NCBI RefSeq assembly: GCF_002257665.1 | Contig: NZ_MQWB01000001.1 | Span: 1,675,870 to 1,739,869, forward strand | Length of the DNA stretch: 64,000 nucleotides | Direction: 5' to 3' | From: Rubricoccus marinus | GTDB taxonomy: Bacteria; Bacteroidota; Rhodothermia; Rhodothermales; Rubricoccaceae | Part shown: in pieces, positions 14,023 through 26,050 of the stretch | Numbering within the stretch: the stretch's first letter is position 1 | How the letters are laid out: each line of letters begins with the position of its first letter | Made by a program: the position numbers and the translations under genes | Notes under the pieces: model-generated | What the model was told of the DNA's origin: nothing | Seen by the model: the letters and a program-made list of their open reading frames with translations, nothing else | The model's database searches: none

Positions 14023-16010
14023 TCCGCCGACTCCTCACCCTCGCGCTCCTGATCAGCCTCTCCGGCTGCACGGGCGTCGATTACCTCTCCTCCTTCCGCA
14101 CCGACCTCACGCAGCGCCCGTTCGATGAGATGCCGGCCATCGCGTCCTTTGACGTCGATGCGCTCTCCGAACAGTACCCGGGCGAGCCGGCGTACTACTT
14201 CGACTTCGAGCAGACCCTGGAGCACGTTTTCCTCATTCCGGAGAGCGACCGCTGGATCTACGTCGAGGACATCCGGCGTCAGTACGTGATTCTGGACGCC
14301 GACGAGGAAACGTTTACGACGTTTCGCGTCAACCTCGCGCCGCGCGAGAGGCTGGACGGCATCATGCTCCGGTCTACGTCGCCCTCTGGCGAGGTGCTGA
14401 CGTACAGCGAGGACGACCTGATTCGCGAAGTCGACGACGGCCGGGTCGTGTACAAGTTTGCCTACCCGGCCGTCGAGCGCGGGACGGTGATCGAGGAGTC
14501 GTTTCGCACCAACCGCGAACTGGCCAAGGACTACACGCCGCCACTCTACATCGACGCGCCGCTGCAGCTCTACGTGCCGGTCAAGAACTTCGCGTTCCAG
14601 TACGTCTTCCCCACGAACTGGGCTCTCAAGATCAAGCAGGTTGGGCCGCGCCAGATTCCGCCCTACGAACTGGACCGCAATAGCTACGACGGACGCACCG
14701 TCGTCACGTTTAAGGGCCGCGATCTCGCCGGCTTCCCAGACGAGCCGTACTCGCCGTTCTTCAAGGAGATCGCCTCGTACCTGGAGATGCAGGTGACGGA
14801 GATCGCGAACCCGTACTTCCCTGGAGACAAGCCTCTGTACGAGACCGAGAAGTCGTGGGAGGAGCTCACGAAGCGGTACGGGGAATACGCGTTCGACCGG
14901 GGCCGCCGCTTCCGCGAGGTGGAAGAGCAGGCACAGTCTCTCGCCAGAGGCCTGGAGTCCGACTCGGCCAAGGTGGCGTCCATCGTGAGCTGGATCCAGA
15001 ACAACATCGAGGTCGGCGGGGACGCCGACGACCTTGCAAGCGTGATGCGCGAACGCAAGGGCAACAGCCTCTTGCAAACGTCTCTCGCCCAGGCCATGCT
15101 CGCCGAGGTGGGCCTGGACGCGGACTTTATCATCATCCACCCCGCGAACGAAGGCTACTTCGATAGAAGCTTTATCTCCGGCACGCAGTTCACGACGCCA
15201 GCGGTGCGTGTGAAAAGCGCCGACCGGCAGTACGTCGTGTTCCCGTTCGTGGAGGGGCTGCCCATCACCTACATCCCCGAGTTCTACCAGGGGGCAGACG
15301 CCATCGTGATTCGGCCCGAAGGCGGCGCCGAGTTCATCCAGGTCCCGACTCAGGACGCCGAGTCCTACGCCGTGGATGAGGATTACGCGGTCGAGATCGA
15401 CGAGGACGGGATCATCCGCGTAGAGGAAACGAAGACGCTTCGCGGCATCGCGGCGTACGAGCTCCGCAAGTCCTTCGAGGACCTCTCCGACGAGGAGAAA
15501 GAGGAGGAAGTCCGTGAGCTGCTGACCTACAACGAAGGCCAGATCGAGGACTTCGAGTACGAGGTCCAGGCGCTGGACGCCTACGGGCAGCCTCTGGCGT
15601 TCGTGCTGCGCTACACGATCCCGGACCTGGTGACGGTGACGCCAGAGGAGGTCATCTTCCGGACCGGCGGCTTGCTCTCGCCCGCGTCACTGAGCGCGTT
15701 CGAGACAAAGGTGACCGAGCGGCAACTCCCAATTCGGATCTACTACGACCGCATCACCAACAAGTCGATCCGCATCTCGTACCCGGAGTCGTGGACGCTG
15801 GCGACGGAGCTGGAGGACACGGCCGAGCAGACGCGCTTCGGCTCCGTCCGCGGCATCTACCTGATGGGGGAAGGCGAGATCACGGCCGAGCAGCAGATCG
15901 TGCTCAAGGAGAGCCGCGCCTCGCCGACGGCCTACGGCGCGCTCCTGCAACTGACGGGCAGCCAGTCCCGGCTGTACGTCCCGACGCTCGTGTTCACGAT
16001 CGACCGGTAA
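14019..16010 (+). CDS. DUF3857-type lipoprotein with degenerate transglutaminase domain
   Basis: 663 residues. A lipoprotein signal peptide ends in LSGC at residue 17. The order of domains matches the preceding gene: DUF3857-like beta domain, transglutaminase-like core (about 280-430), C-terminal beta domain. The core keeps the fold pattern (KVASIVSWIQNNI) but reads RKGNSLLQTSL where Cys should be. I find no matching His or Asp. It is probably a non-catalytic partner or receptor for its neighbour. The ATGA overlap with the upstream gene indicates coupled translation. Confidence 0.8.
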   Translation: MIRRLLTLALLISLSGCTGVDYLSSFRTDLTQRPFDEMPAIASFDVDALSEQYPGEPAYYFDFEQTLEHVFLIPESDRWIYVEDIRRQYVILDADEETFTTFRVNLAPRERLDGIMLRSTSPSGEVLTYSEDDLIREVDDGRVVYKFAYPAVERGTVIEESFRTNRELAKDYTPPLYIDAPLQLYVPVKNFAFQYVFPTNWALKIKQVGPRQIPPYELDRNSYDGRTVVTFKGRDLAGFPDEPYSPFFKEIASYLEMQVTEIANPYFPGDKPLYETEKSWEELTKRYGEYAFDRGRRFREVEEQAQSLARGLESDSAKVASIVSWIQNNIEVGGDADDLASVMRERKGNSLLQTSLAQAMLAEVGLDADFIIIHPANEGYFDRSFISGTQFTTPAVRVKSADRQYVVFPFVEGLPITYIPEFYQGADAIVIRPEGGAEFIQVPTQDAESYAVDEDYAVEIDEDGIIRVEETKTLRGIAAYELRKSFEDLSDEEKEEEVRELLTYNEGQIEDFEYEVQALDAYGQPLAFVLRYTIPDLVTVTPEEVIFRTGGLLSPASLSAFETKVTERQLPIRIYYDRITNKSIRISYPESWTLATELEDTAEQTRFGSVRGIYLMGEGEITAEQQIVLKESRASPTAYGALLQLTGSQSRLYVPTLVFTIDR

Positions 16011-16059
16011 GCCTCTGGCGTGGTCGCCATGCTTCCACACCGCCGCGGGTGGGTGACGC

Positions 16060-17529
<1,470 letters not shown>

Positions 17530-17600
17530 GGAAGCGTTGAGCCAAAGTGAAGAGGGGAGGCGGTAGAGGAGTGTGATGGCTCCCGCGCCAGAGGCTACGG

Positions 17601-17608
17601 TACCTTTG
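17601..17608 (+). promoter_or_regulatory. Promoter -7 box TACCTTTG
   Basis: Exact match to the Bacteroidota TAnnTTTG pattern, only 5 bp before the GTG of the next gene, so the mRNA may be leaderless. A decamer ends 5 bp upstream. Confidence 0.55.
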
Positions 17609-17613
17609 CGCCT

Positions 17614-18090
17614 GTGAACGGCCTCCGATCCCCGTTTCTCCGCCGCCTGATCGCGTGCCTGGCCTTGGCCGGGTTCGTGCTGCCGCTGGCGCCTACCGCC
17701 TCGGCGCGCGGTGCGGCCACGGAGCGGTTGACAAACGCGCTGGGACATCGCGAGGCGGTCGAGATTGCGATGGCGGCGTCGCAACATGCGGCGAACCCCG
17801 AGCAGGCGTTCCTCTCCGCATACTTCGCGGCCACAGGCCAGGACGCCGACGAGGTGCTCGCGCGCTTAGGAGGCGAGGCGCTGTGGCTTCTCGCCGAACC
17901 GCTCTCGCCACTGGCGGTGATGGTCGCCGGCGGTACGTCGTCGGTCTCCCCGGCCGCAGGCGCAGGCTCCGCCGTTCTCCAGGCTCCGGCCTCTGGCGAT
18001 TCGCACGCCGCGAGCGCTGCGATTTTCGACAGCGCGCCAGAGGCGCGGACTGTTGCATCGCCCCGGGCGCTGCAGCCGCGCGGCCCGTAG
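17614..18090 (+). CDS. Secreted protein of unknown function
   Basis: 158 residues from GTG 17614. A clear signal peptide: basic RSPFLRR, hydrophobic LIACLALAGFVLPLA, cleavage near TASA. The mature part is Ala-rich with a helical first half (HREAVEIAMAASQHA). The tail is of low complexity, rich in A, S, G and P, and includes two decamer-encoded peptides (PASGD, APEAR). No known domain. Its own promoter box and position before secD suggest it is real, but it may be poorly conserved. Confidence 0.55.
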   Translation: MNGLRSPFLRRLIACLALAGFVLPLAPTASARGAATERLTNALGHREAVEIAMAASQHAANPEQAFLSAYFAATGQDADEVLARLGGEALWLLAEPLSPLAVMVAGGTSSVSPAAGAGSAVLQAPASGDSHAASAAIFDSAPEARTVASPRALQPRGP

Positions 18091-18197
18091 CCGTCCCGGC
18101 GACTCCCAACGTTTAGATCTCCGCCGCGCGAGTGGTCGCGCGGCTCCCCCCCGACACGATTGTCGCCTCTACGCTTGCGCCAGAGGCGCCCCGAACC

Positions 18198-20108
18198 ATG
18201 CAAGGCAACGGATTCAAAATTGCCGCCGTCGCGGCTTTCATCTTGCTCTCGCTCTTCTACCTGTGGCCCACGGCCCAGAGAGCGCTCAACGCCCGCGAAC
18301 TCGCGGCGATGGACTCCACCCAGCAGGTGGAATACCGCGAGGCCAACTACGACGACCTCCAGAACACGCGCGAGCGCTCGCTGAACCTGGGGCTCGACCT
18401 CCAGGGCGGCATGCACGTCACGCTCGAGGTGGGCGCAGGCGCGCTCATCAAAGAGCTGGCCGAGGGCCGCGAGGACGAGACGTTTACCGCCGCGCTCGCT
18501 GCCGCCAACGCCGCGGCCGTCGAGTCTCGTGACAACTACGTCGACCTCTTTGTAGACGCCGTGGAGGAGGAGCGTCCGGGCACTCGCCTGGCCCGCTACT
18601 TCCGCAACTCCTCGCGCGGCATCACCGCCCGGAGCTCCAACGACGAGGTCGCGGAGTACCTCCGGGTCGAACTCGCCGACGCCATTGTGCGCGCGACCGA
18701 GATCATCCGTCAGCGCGTCGACCGGTTCGGCGTGACGGAGCCGTCCATCCAGCAGCAGGGCTCCAACCGCATCGCGGTTGAGCTTCCTGGCGTTGACGAG
18801 CCTCAGCGCGTCCGTGACCTCCTCCGGGGCACGGCGAAGCTGGAGTTCCGCCTCCTCCCGGATCCCGGCATCGTCGCCAACGCGGCGCAGCAGATCGTCG
18901 CCTACGTCGACCAGGGCACCGCGCCCGCGGCGGACACCACGGCCTCTGGCGCCGCCTCCGATTCGACCGGCGCCGCAGCGGATTCGGCCTCGTCCGAGCT
19001 CGACATCGCGTCCATGACCGGCACAGCCGCGCCAGAGGCGCAGACGGGCGAACGGCTCATGTCGGACCTCGTCGCGCTCGTGCAGAACGACGGCTTCAAC
19101 CCGTACTTCGGCGCCGTCCAGGCTCGCGATACGGCGGCAGTGTCGGCCATCCTGCGTCGTCCCGACGTCGCGCGGTTGATCCCGCCCGGCGTCGACCTGT
19201 TCTACTCGGCGCGCCCCATCGAGGGCCGCGAGAGCGAGGACGAGTACTGGCTCATGGGCGTCAACGAGCGCATCGAGCTGGAAGGTGACGTGGTGACGGA
19301 CGCCGGTCCGGACTTCGACCCGCTGACCAACGCCCCGTTGGTCTCGATCAGCATGAACGGCGAGGGCGCTTCGCGCTGGAGCCAGCTGACGGGCGCCAAC
19401 ATCGGCAAGCCGGTCGCCATCGTTCTGGACGGCCTCGTCTACACGTGGCCGCGTATCAACAGCCGGATCTCCGGCGGACGCACGTCCATCGAGGGCGTGA
19501 CCAAGACCGAGGCGGACGACATCGTGACCGTGCTCAAGAGCGGTGCGCTGCCCGCGCCGGTTCAGATCGTAGAAGAGCGGACCGTCGGCCCGAGCCTCGG
19601 CGCTGAGTCCGTGAACGCGGGCTTGCGGTCGCTGATGATCGGCTTCGCGATCGTCGTCGTGTTCATGATCTTCTACTACCGCACGGCAGGCCTCGTGGCC
19701 GGCGTGACGCTGATCCTGAACGTGCTGTTCATCTTCGGCATCCTCGCGGGCTTCCGCGCCACGCTCACGCTTCCGGGCATGGCGGGCATCGTGCTCACCA
19801 TCGGTATGGCGGTCGATGCCAACGTGCTCATCTTTGAACGCATCCGAGAGGAGATGGCCACAGGCAAAACGCTCAAGGCGGCCGTCCAAGGCGGCTTCGA
19901 AAAAGCGCTCTCGGCCATCGCTGACGCCAACATCACGACGTTCCTGATTGGCGTGATCCTGTACTCGTTCGGCCTCGGGCCGATCCAGGGCTTCGCGGTC
20001 ACGCTCATGGCCGGCATCGTGACGAGCCTCTTCACGGCGCTCGTCGTGACCCGCCTGCTCCTCGACTACCTCGTTCAAAGCCGCGGCGCCAACGTCGCCT
20101 TCGGCTGA
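18198..20108 (+). CDS. secD: Protein translocase subunit SecD
   Basis: 636 residues. With SecF it uses the proton gradient to pull proteins through SecYEG. N-terminal transmembrane helix at residues 8-26. P1 domain begins NLGLDLQGGMHV (about 60-71). A DRFGVTEPSIQQQG segment is typical of SecD. An Ala/Ser-rich insert (about 240-280) is unusually long and carries decamer-encoded ASGA and APEA. Six-helix C-terminal part contains GMAVDANVLIFERIREE, the conserved SecD motif. secF follows 89 bp later. Confidence 0.93.
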   Translation: MQGNGFKIAAVAAFILLSLFYLWPTAQRALNARELAAMDSTQQVEYREANYDDLQNTRERSLNLGLDLQGGMHVTLEVGAGALIKELAEGREDETFTAALAAANAAAVESRDNYVDLFVDAVEEERPGTRLARYFRNSSRGITARSSNDEVAEYLRVELADAIVRATEIIRQRVDRFGVTEPSIQQQGSNRIAVELPGVDEPQRVRDLLRGTAKLEFRLLPDPGIVANAAQQIVAYVDQGTAPAADTTASGAASDSTGAAADSASSELDIASMTGTAAPEAQTGERLMSDLVALVQNDGFNPYFGAVQARDTAAVSAILRRPDVARLIPPGVDLFYSARPIEGRESEDEYWLMGVNERIELEGDVVTDAGPDFDPLTNAPLVSISMNGEGASRWSQLTGANIGKPVAIVLDGLVYTWPRINSRISGGRTSIEGVTKTEADDIVTVLKSGALPAPVQIVEERTVGPSLGAESVNAGLRSLMIGFAIVVVFMIFYYRTAGLVAGVTLILNVLFIFGILAGFRATLTLPGMAGIVLTIGMAVDANVLIFERIREEMATGKTLKAAVQGGFEKALSAIADANITTFLIGVILYSFGLGPIQGFAVTLMAGIVTSLFTALVVTRLLLDYLVQSRGANVAFG

Positions 20109-20120
20109 TCGGTTGACCAC

Positions 20121-20158
20121 CGCCAGAGGCCACGATCCATTCGCCGGGCCTCTGGCGG
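20121..20158. repeat. Spaced inverted decamer pair between secD and secF
   Basis: CGCCAGAGGC and GCCTCTGGCG face each other across 18 bp in the secD-secF gap. This could form a stem that tunes read-through into secF. Confidence 0.55.
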
Positions 20159-20197
20159 GACCGATACCGCAACCGACCAACCGAATCCAACTGAACC

Positions 20198-21133
20198 ATG
20201 CGCATTTTCGAATCCGTCCAATACGACTTCTGGGGCAAGCGTCGCCTCGGCCTCATCATCTCCAGCACGCTGATCGTCATCGCGCTGATCTCGCTCGTCT
20301 ATCCCGGCCTCGAAGCCGGCATCGACTTCAAGGGCGGAACGGAGGTCGTGGTCGAGACCCAGACCGCGATCCCGCCGACCGAGGCCCGTGCCGCTCTGAA
20401 CTCCGTCCTGGGTGAAGGCACCGAGGTCAAGCAGTACGGCGACGCCACCGAGCTCCTGATCCGCACGAGCACGGACACCGGCGACGCCAGCGAGATCACG
20501 AACTCAATCCAGACCACCCTCGCGAGCAGCTTCGCGGGCTCCCAGCCCAACATCATCCGTACGGATGCCGTCGGTCCCCGCTTCGCGGAGGACCTTCAGC
20601 GCGGCGCGATGCTCGCCGTGTTCGGGTCGCTCTTCGTGATCCTCCTGTACATCTTTATCCGCTTCGACTGGCGCTTCGCGCTGGGCGCCGTGGCGGCCCT
20701 CGCGCACGACGTCATCATCGTGCTCGGCCTCTTCGCGCTCGTGCACGACCTCACGCCGGTTACGCTGATGATCGACCAGACCATCATCGCAGCGCTGCTG
20801 ACCATCGTCGGCTACTCGATCAACGATACTGTGGTCGTGTTCGACCGCGTGCGCGAGTTCGCCAACCTGTTCAAGACCGAGCCGTTCGAGTCGGTGGCCA
20901 ACCGCGCGATCAGCAGCACGCTGTCCCGCACGTTCCTGACCAGCTTCACGACGATCCTCGTGGTGTTCGTGCTGTTCATCTTCGGCGGTGAGGTGCTGCG
21001 CGGCTTCTCGCTGTCGCTCATCATCGGCATCCTCGTGGGTACGTACTCCTCGGTCTTCGTCGCCACGCCGCTCGTGGTGCTCCTCCGCGAGCGCTTCGGC
21101 GCGGGCGTTCCGAAGCTCGCCTCGGCCCGCTAG
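20198..21133 (+). CDS. secF: Protein translocase subunit SecF
   Basis: 311 residues. The N-terminal helix follows YDFWGKRRLGLIISS. The P1-like domain has GIDFKGGTEVVV (residues 43-54), the SecF signature. The C-terminal six-helix part contains GYSINDTVVVFDRVRE (about residues 206-221), matching the conserved SecF motif. It partners with SecD encoded just upstream. Complete length for the family. It ends 84 bp before a separate gene with its own promoter box. Confidence 0.93.
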   Translation: MRIFESVQYDFWGKRRLGLIISSTLIVIALISLVYPGLEAGIDFKGGTEVVVETQTAIPPTEARAALNSVLGEGTEVKQYGDATELLIRTSTDTGDASEITNSIQTTLASSFAGSQPNIIRTDAVGPRFAEDLQRGAMLAVFGSLFVILLYIFIRFDWRFALGAVAALAHDVIIVLGLFALVHDLTPVTLMIDQTIIAALLTIVGYSINDTVVVFDRVREFANLFKTEPFESVANRAISSTLSRTFLTSFTTILVVFVLFIFGGEVLRGFSLSLIIGILVGTYSSVFVATPLVVLLRERFGAGVPKLASAR

Positions 21134-21184
21134 CCTCTAGCGGTCAGGCTCCGGCGCCAGAGGCCCGTGTTGCCTCTGGCGCCG

Positions 21185-21192
21185 TAGGTTCG
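21185..21192 (+). promoter_or_regulatory. Promoter -7-like box TAGGTTCG
   Basis: TAnnTTCG box 25 bp before the STAS gene. A decamer ends 3 bp upstream. The same octamer precedes tatD. Confidence 0.45.
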
Positions 21193-21217
21193 GACGCCTT
21201 CCCCCTCTCTCTCCGCC

Positions 21218-21559
21218 ATGCAGATCCAGACCTCCGAACACGACGGCGTCGCCGTCCTCTCTCTCGCCGGCGATGCCATGGGCGGCCCGGACGGGTCCGT
21301 TCTGCACGAGGAACTGCGGACGCTCCGCGCAAGCGGCCAGAAAGACATCGTCGTCGACCTCGAGGGCGTCGAGCGGATGAACTCGTCCGGCCTCGGGATG
21401 CTGATCGGCGCGCTCACCATCGTGCGCAACGCCGGGGGAGACCTCCGGCTCGCGAACGTGCACGAGCGCGTAACGCAGCTCCTCACCGTGACCAAACTGC
21501 TCGGCGTGTTCTCCATCCACGACAGCGTGGCGGACGCCGCCGCCGCTTTTAGCGCTTAG
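21218..21559 (+). CDS. STAS-domain anti-anti-sigma factor
   Basis: 113 residues, a single STAS domain. RMNSSGLGML (about residues 54-63) contains the serine that a partner kinase phosphorylates in the SpoIIAA/RsbV family; phosphorylation releases it from the anti-sigma factor. A candidate kinase of the RsbW type lies at 51431-51823 in this window, although partnership is only a guess. The C-terminal part is an amphipathic helix ending in VADAAAAFSA. It has its own promoter box and is followed by purA after 110 bp. Confidence 0.88.
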   Translation: MQIQTSEHDGVAVLSLAGDAMGGPDGSVLHEELRTLRASGQKDIVVDLEGVERMNSSGLGMLIGALTIVRNAGGDLRLANVHERVTQLLTVTKLLGVFSIHDSVADAAAAFSA

Positions 21560-21571
21560 CGCTGACGCGCT

Positions 21572-22941
<1,370 letters not shown>

Positions 22942-23076
22942 CGCCTCTGGCGCGAGAGGCTCGTCATCACGGCCGGCCGTCTCGCGCGGAAGTAGGCCTC
23001 TGGCGCTGGCATCCCGCCAGAGGCTTGGTGCGGCGACCGGACGCCAGAGGTGCGACCTTGGGCCTTCTCCACCTCA
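22942..23076. other. Spacer with three decamer copies
   Basis: Between purA and the histidine kinase gene. Decamers appear at about 22943, 22997 and 23042, with near-matches. GACCTTGG at 23053 resembles the -7 box with one mismatch. Confidence 0.4.
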
Positions 23077-24456
23077 GTGCACGTGCAGGCGTACCGGACG
23101 GGAACCAAGCTCAAGCTCGGGCTGATCGTGGCGGCGGTCGCCATCGCGGCGGTCTCGCTGCTGTTCACGTGGCGGCTGGCGGATCGGCTGCAGGCGCAGG
23201 ACGAGGCAGCGGTTGAGCTGTGGGCGCGCGCGATCGAGTTCCAGGCGCGGATCTCCTTCCAGGGCAACCCGGTCGCGGAGGAGCTTGCCGCGCTGGACAG
23301 CGCCGTGGCCTCTGGCGCGCTACGCGTGGACCCCGAGCGCGCCGAGGCGTTGCGGCAGGCGCTGGCGTGGGCCGAAGCGCAACCAGGAGGCGAAGGACTG
23401 GACTTCGTGTTCGGCGAGATCATTCAGCCCGGACGGTTCTCCGTGCCGGCGATTATCACCGACTCGTTGCTCGGCGTCGCCACGCTCTCACGCAACGTGG
23501 AGGTCGATTCCTCGCGCGGTCCCGAGGCGGTGCAGGCCGAGCTTCTGGCGCGAGTTGGCGAAATGGACGCGGACCACGAACCCATCCGGTTCGAGTACCT
23601 GCCCGGCCAGGTCCAGTTCGTCCACTACGAGGAAAGCGACCTCGCGCGGCTGATCCGCGCGTTCCCGGCCGTTCAACTCGCGGTCGTAGGCCTGTTCGTG
23701 CTCGTCGGCTACCTGGGGTTCAGCTACGTGCGCCGTAGCGAGCAGTCCATGCTGTGGGTGGGCATGGCAAAGGAGGCCGCGCACCAACTGGGCACGCCGC
23801 TATCGAGCATGATCGGCTGGATTGAACTGCTCAGGCTGGGCGATGCCGCGCCGACCGATACCATCGCGGACGAGTTGGAAGAGGACGTCGACCGCCTGAA
23901 GCGCGTCGCGGACCGGTTCGAGAAAATCGGCTCGATGCCTGCGCTGGATACCGTTGCATTGGGACCCGTTCTGCACCGCGTGGGGGACTACATGCGGAGG
24001 CGCCTGCCGCGCTCTGGCGCCGCCATCGACCTGCGCGTTGAGGTCGATCCAGCCTTAGAGGCGCGGCTCAACCCGGAGCTGTTCGAGTGGGTTGTCGAGA
24101 ACCTCCTCAAGAACGCGCTGGACGCGATGGAAGGCGGCGGTGAGATCGTCGTGACGGCGACGCGCGAGGGGCCTCTTGTCGCGGTTTACGTGCGCGACAC
24201 AGGCAAAGGCATGGACCGCGCGACGGCCCGGCACGTATTCCGTCCAGGGTTCTCTACCAAGAGGCGGGGCTGGGGGCTCGGACTTAGCCTCTCGCGTCGG
24301 ATCGTCGAGGCGTACCACGGAGGTCGGCTGGAAGTCGCCTCCTCGCGTCCGGGCGTGGGGACCACGTTCCGGATCACGATGAACGCCCCCACGGGCACAC
24401 AGCGCTCGCCAGAGGCCTCTGGCGAGCAGGCCGAGGAGTCCGCCTTGCGCGGTTAA
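23077..24456 (+). CDS. Membrane-bound histidine kinase, apparently orphan
   Basis: About 459 residues. The start could be GTG 23050, 23077 or 23083; a -7-like box at 23053 argues against the first. Two transmembrane helices (about residues 10-30 and 205-225) bracket a periplasmic sensing region of some 170 residues. The phosphoacceptor helix reads KEAAHQLGTPLSSM, the N box ENLLKNALDAM and the G boxes DTGKGM and GWGLGLSLSRR, so kinase function looks intact. No response regulator is adjacent. The tail (SPEASGE) is decamer-encoded. Its signal is unknown. Confidence 0.82.
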   Translation: MHVQAYRTGTKLKLGLIVAAVAIAAVSLLFTWRLADRLQAQDEAAVELWARAIEFQARISFQGNPVAEELAALDSAVASGALRVDPERAEALRQALAWAEAQPGGEGLDFVFGEIIQPGRFSVPAIITDSLLGVATLSRNVEVDSSRGPEAVQAELLARVGEMDADHEPIRFEYLPGQVQFVHYEESDLARLIRAFPAVQLAVVGLFVLVGYLGFSYVRRSEQSMLWVGMAKEAAHQLGTPLSSMIGWIELLRLGDAAPTDTIADELEEDVDRLKRVADRFEKIGSMPALDTVALGPVLHRVGDYMRRRLPRSGAAIDLRVEVDPALEARLNPELFEWVVENLLKNALDAMEGGGEIVVTATREGPLVAVYVRDTGKGMDRATARHVFRPGFSTKRRGWGLGLSLSRRIVEAYHGGRLEVASSRPGVGTTFRITMNAPTGTQRSPEASGEQAEESALRG

Positions 24457-25139
24457 AGCTCGGCGCGACGGACGCTCTGCAGCAGTTGCTCGACGGCGGC
24501 TTCACCGGGAGCGACAGCCGAGAAGATGGTGGAGCGGCGGCGCCACGACACGACGTATGAGCCGTCCACGCGCCGGCTATCGACCGGCTCCGGCTCGGCG
24601 AGGCGCGCGTACGCCTCTGGCGCGAGGCGAAGAACGCCTAGCTCGGCGGCCTCGTCCAGCAGGATGTAGTCGTACATGAAGACGACGACGGTTGAGTTGT
24701 TCGCCCCGTCGTAGCGAAACGCCGGGACCTCGACGCCAGAGCCCAGTTCGGCCGGGCCGACGCCGATTAGGTCGAAGCCATCCAGCTCGGGCGGGAACAG
24801 AGACAACCCGAACTGCTCTAGCAGGAAGGTCGACGCCTGGTCCGGGTCGTCCGTGATCTCCATGGGTCGGAACTCCGGCGCTACCTGCACGGCTAAGCGG
24901 TAGAGGTCCGGCTCCTCGGCGGCGGGCTCGCGGTTGACCCAGAACCACACGCTGACAACGCCGAGGATGAGGAACACCAGCCCAGCGAGCCAAGACCACG
25001 AAACGCCTTCGGAAGCCTCTGGCGCGGTGCTCCGCTCCTGAACCCGGTCGAACGCGGAAACGGGTTGGGGTGCAATCGGCTCGTCGGGTGTTGGATCGGT
25101 GTCCACGGGGGGCGTATCGTCGGCAGGGGGGACGTTCAT
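24453..25139 (-). CDS. Single-pass membrane protein of unknown function
   Basis: 228 residues. An acidic, Pro-rich cytosolic N-terminus (DDTPPVDTDPTPDEP) of about 45 residues precedes one transmembrane helix (WLAGLVFLILGVVSVWFWV). A periplasmic domain follows with VAPEFRPMEIT and a DGSYVVSWRRRSTIFSAV strand. The layout recalls anti-sigma or zinc-ribbon-associated membrane proteins, but no such domain is clear. Its start overlaps the upstream SAM hydrolase stop by four bases. Its stop overlaps the convergent kinase stop. Confidence 0.65.
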   Translation of the reverse strand: MNVPPADDTPPVDTDPTPDEPIAPQPVSAFDRVQERSTAPEASEGVSWSWLAGLVFLILGVVSVWFWVNREPAAEEPDLYRLAVQVAPEFRPMEITDDPDQASTFLLEQFGLSLFPPELDGFDLIGVGPAELGSGVEVPAFRYDGANNSTVVVFMYDYILLDEAAELGVLRLAPEAYARLAEPEPVDSRRVDGSYVVSWRRRSTIFSAVAPGEAAVEQLLQSVRRAEL

Positions 25140-25975
25140 CCGATCTCGGTGAGGCGGCGAGCGCGCGTGGGCTGGGAATCAAAGACGAGGCGGACGGCGG
25201 TGCCTCGGTTGAGCGAGAGAAGCGTAGAGGCGTTGCCGCGGTTGACACCCACCTCTAGAGAGCCGCTGCTCCCGAAAACGGCCACGGGCTCGGTATCGGT
25301 CACGTCCCCGTAGGACGCGTTCATGCCGCGGATGATGGTGCTCCCGGCGTAGACGCTCACGTCCCTACCGGCGCGGTGCGCGTCCACCGTCTCGCGAGGG
25401 ATGTTCGTGATGCAGTTGCCGTAGCGGTCCACGTGCACTACCCACCCCTCGACGCCTTGCTCGTCGGCGCGAGGCAGGGCCCACCGCAGCGTGGCGATTT
25501 CCTCCGTCGGCGTGCCCACGTCGCGGAGCGGTACGCCAGAGGCGAGGTGCGAGGCGACAGGCGCAAAGATGTCCCGGCCGTGGAACGTCTCGCTCGCTCG
25601 CGTGCTCCGCCAGCGGTTCGGCTGGTCCAGTACAACGGTTCGCACGGGCGGGTCGTCGGTGATCAGCGAGAGCAAACCGTTGTCTGGCCCTACGAAGATG
25701 TGCTCGCGGTCGGAGCCAGGCGGGTGGAAGCGCGCCGCCAGAGGCCGCCGGGAGCCTCCCGTGCCGGGATCGACCACGCCGAGGTGGATCGTGCCTTCCG
25801 GGAAGTGCCCGATGGCTTGCCGCATCACGAACGCCGCCCCCATCACATCTTGGGGCGGGACCTCGTGCGTCACGTCGACAAACCGGACCTCTGGCGCGAC
25901 GCTGAGCATCGCGCCTTTGATTGCAGCCACGTAGCCGTCCTGAGTGCCGAAATCCGTCGTAAGGGTGACGATCAC
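25136..25975 (-). CDS. SAM hydroxide adenosyltransferase (DUF62 family)
   Basis: 279 residues. Members hydrolyse S-adenosylmethionine to adenosine and methionine; fluorinase and chlorinase are relatives. The family core is recognisable: TLTTDFGTQDGYVAAIKG at the N-terminus with the conserved Asp, VDVTHEVPPQD, HLGVVDPGTG, IFVGPDNGLLS, and in the C-terminal domain VHVDRYGNCITNI. No halogenase-specific loop is evident, so hydrolase is most likely. Start ATG 25975. Coupled to the membrane protein downstream. Physiological role in such operons is unclear. Confidence 0.87.
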   Translation of the reverse strand: MIVTLTTDFGTQDGYVAAIKGAMLSVAPEVRFVDVTHEVPPQDVMGAAFVMRQAIGHFPEGTIHLGVVDPGTGGSRRPLAARFHPPGSDREHIFVGPDNGLLSLITDDPPVRTVVLDQPNRWRSTRASETFHGRDIFAPVASHLASGVPLRDVGTPTEEIATLRWALPRADEQGVEGWVVHVDRYGNCITNIPRETVDAHRAGRDVSVYAGSTIIRGMNASYGDVTDTEPVAVFGSSGSLEVGVNRGNASTLLSLNRGTAVRLVFDSQPTRARRLTEIG

Positions 25976-26034
25976 GTCATGCGAGGTCAGATGTGCGAAG
26001 ATACACGTCTCGGAATCGGCCGACCGGGCAGGAG

Positions 26035-26042
26035 TATCTTGG
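26035..26042 (+). promoter_or_regulatory. Promoter -7-like box TATCTTGG
   Basis: TAnnTTGG box 8 bp before the ATG of the GbsR-type regulator, giving a nearly leaderless message. Confidence 0.45.
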
Positions 26043-26050
26043 TTTCAACC

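Noticed and set aside
17595-20180. 861-codon open frame on the - strand
   Set aside because: Antisense shadow of secD with its His/Arg/Asp-rich composition; no family pattern.
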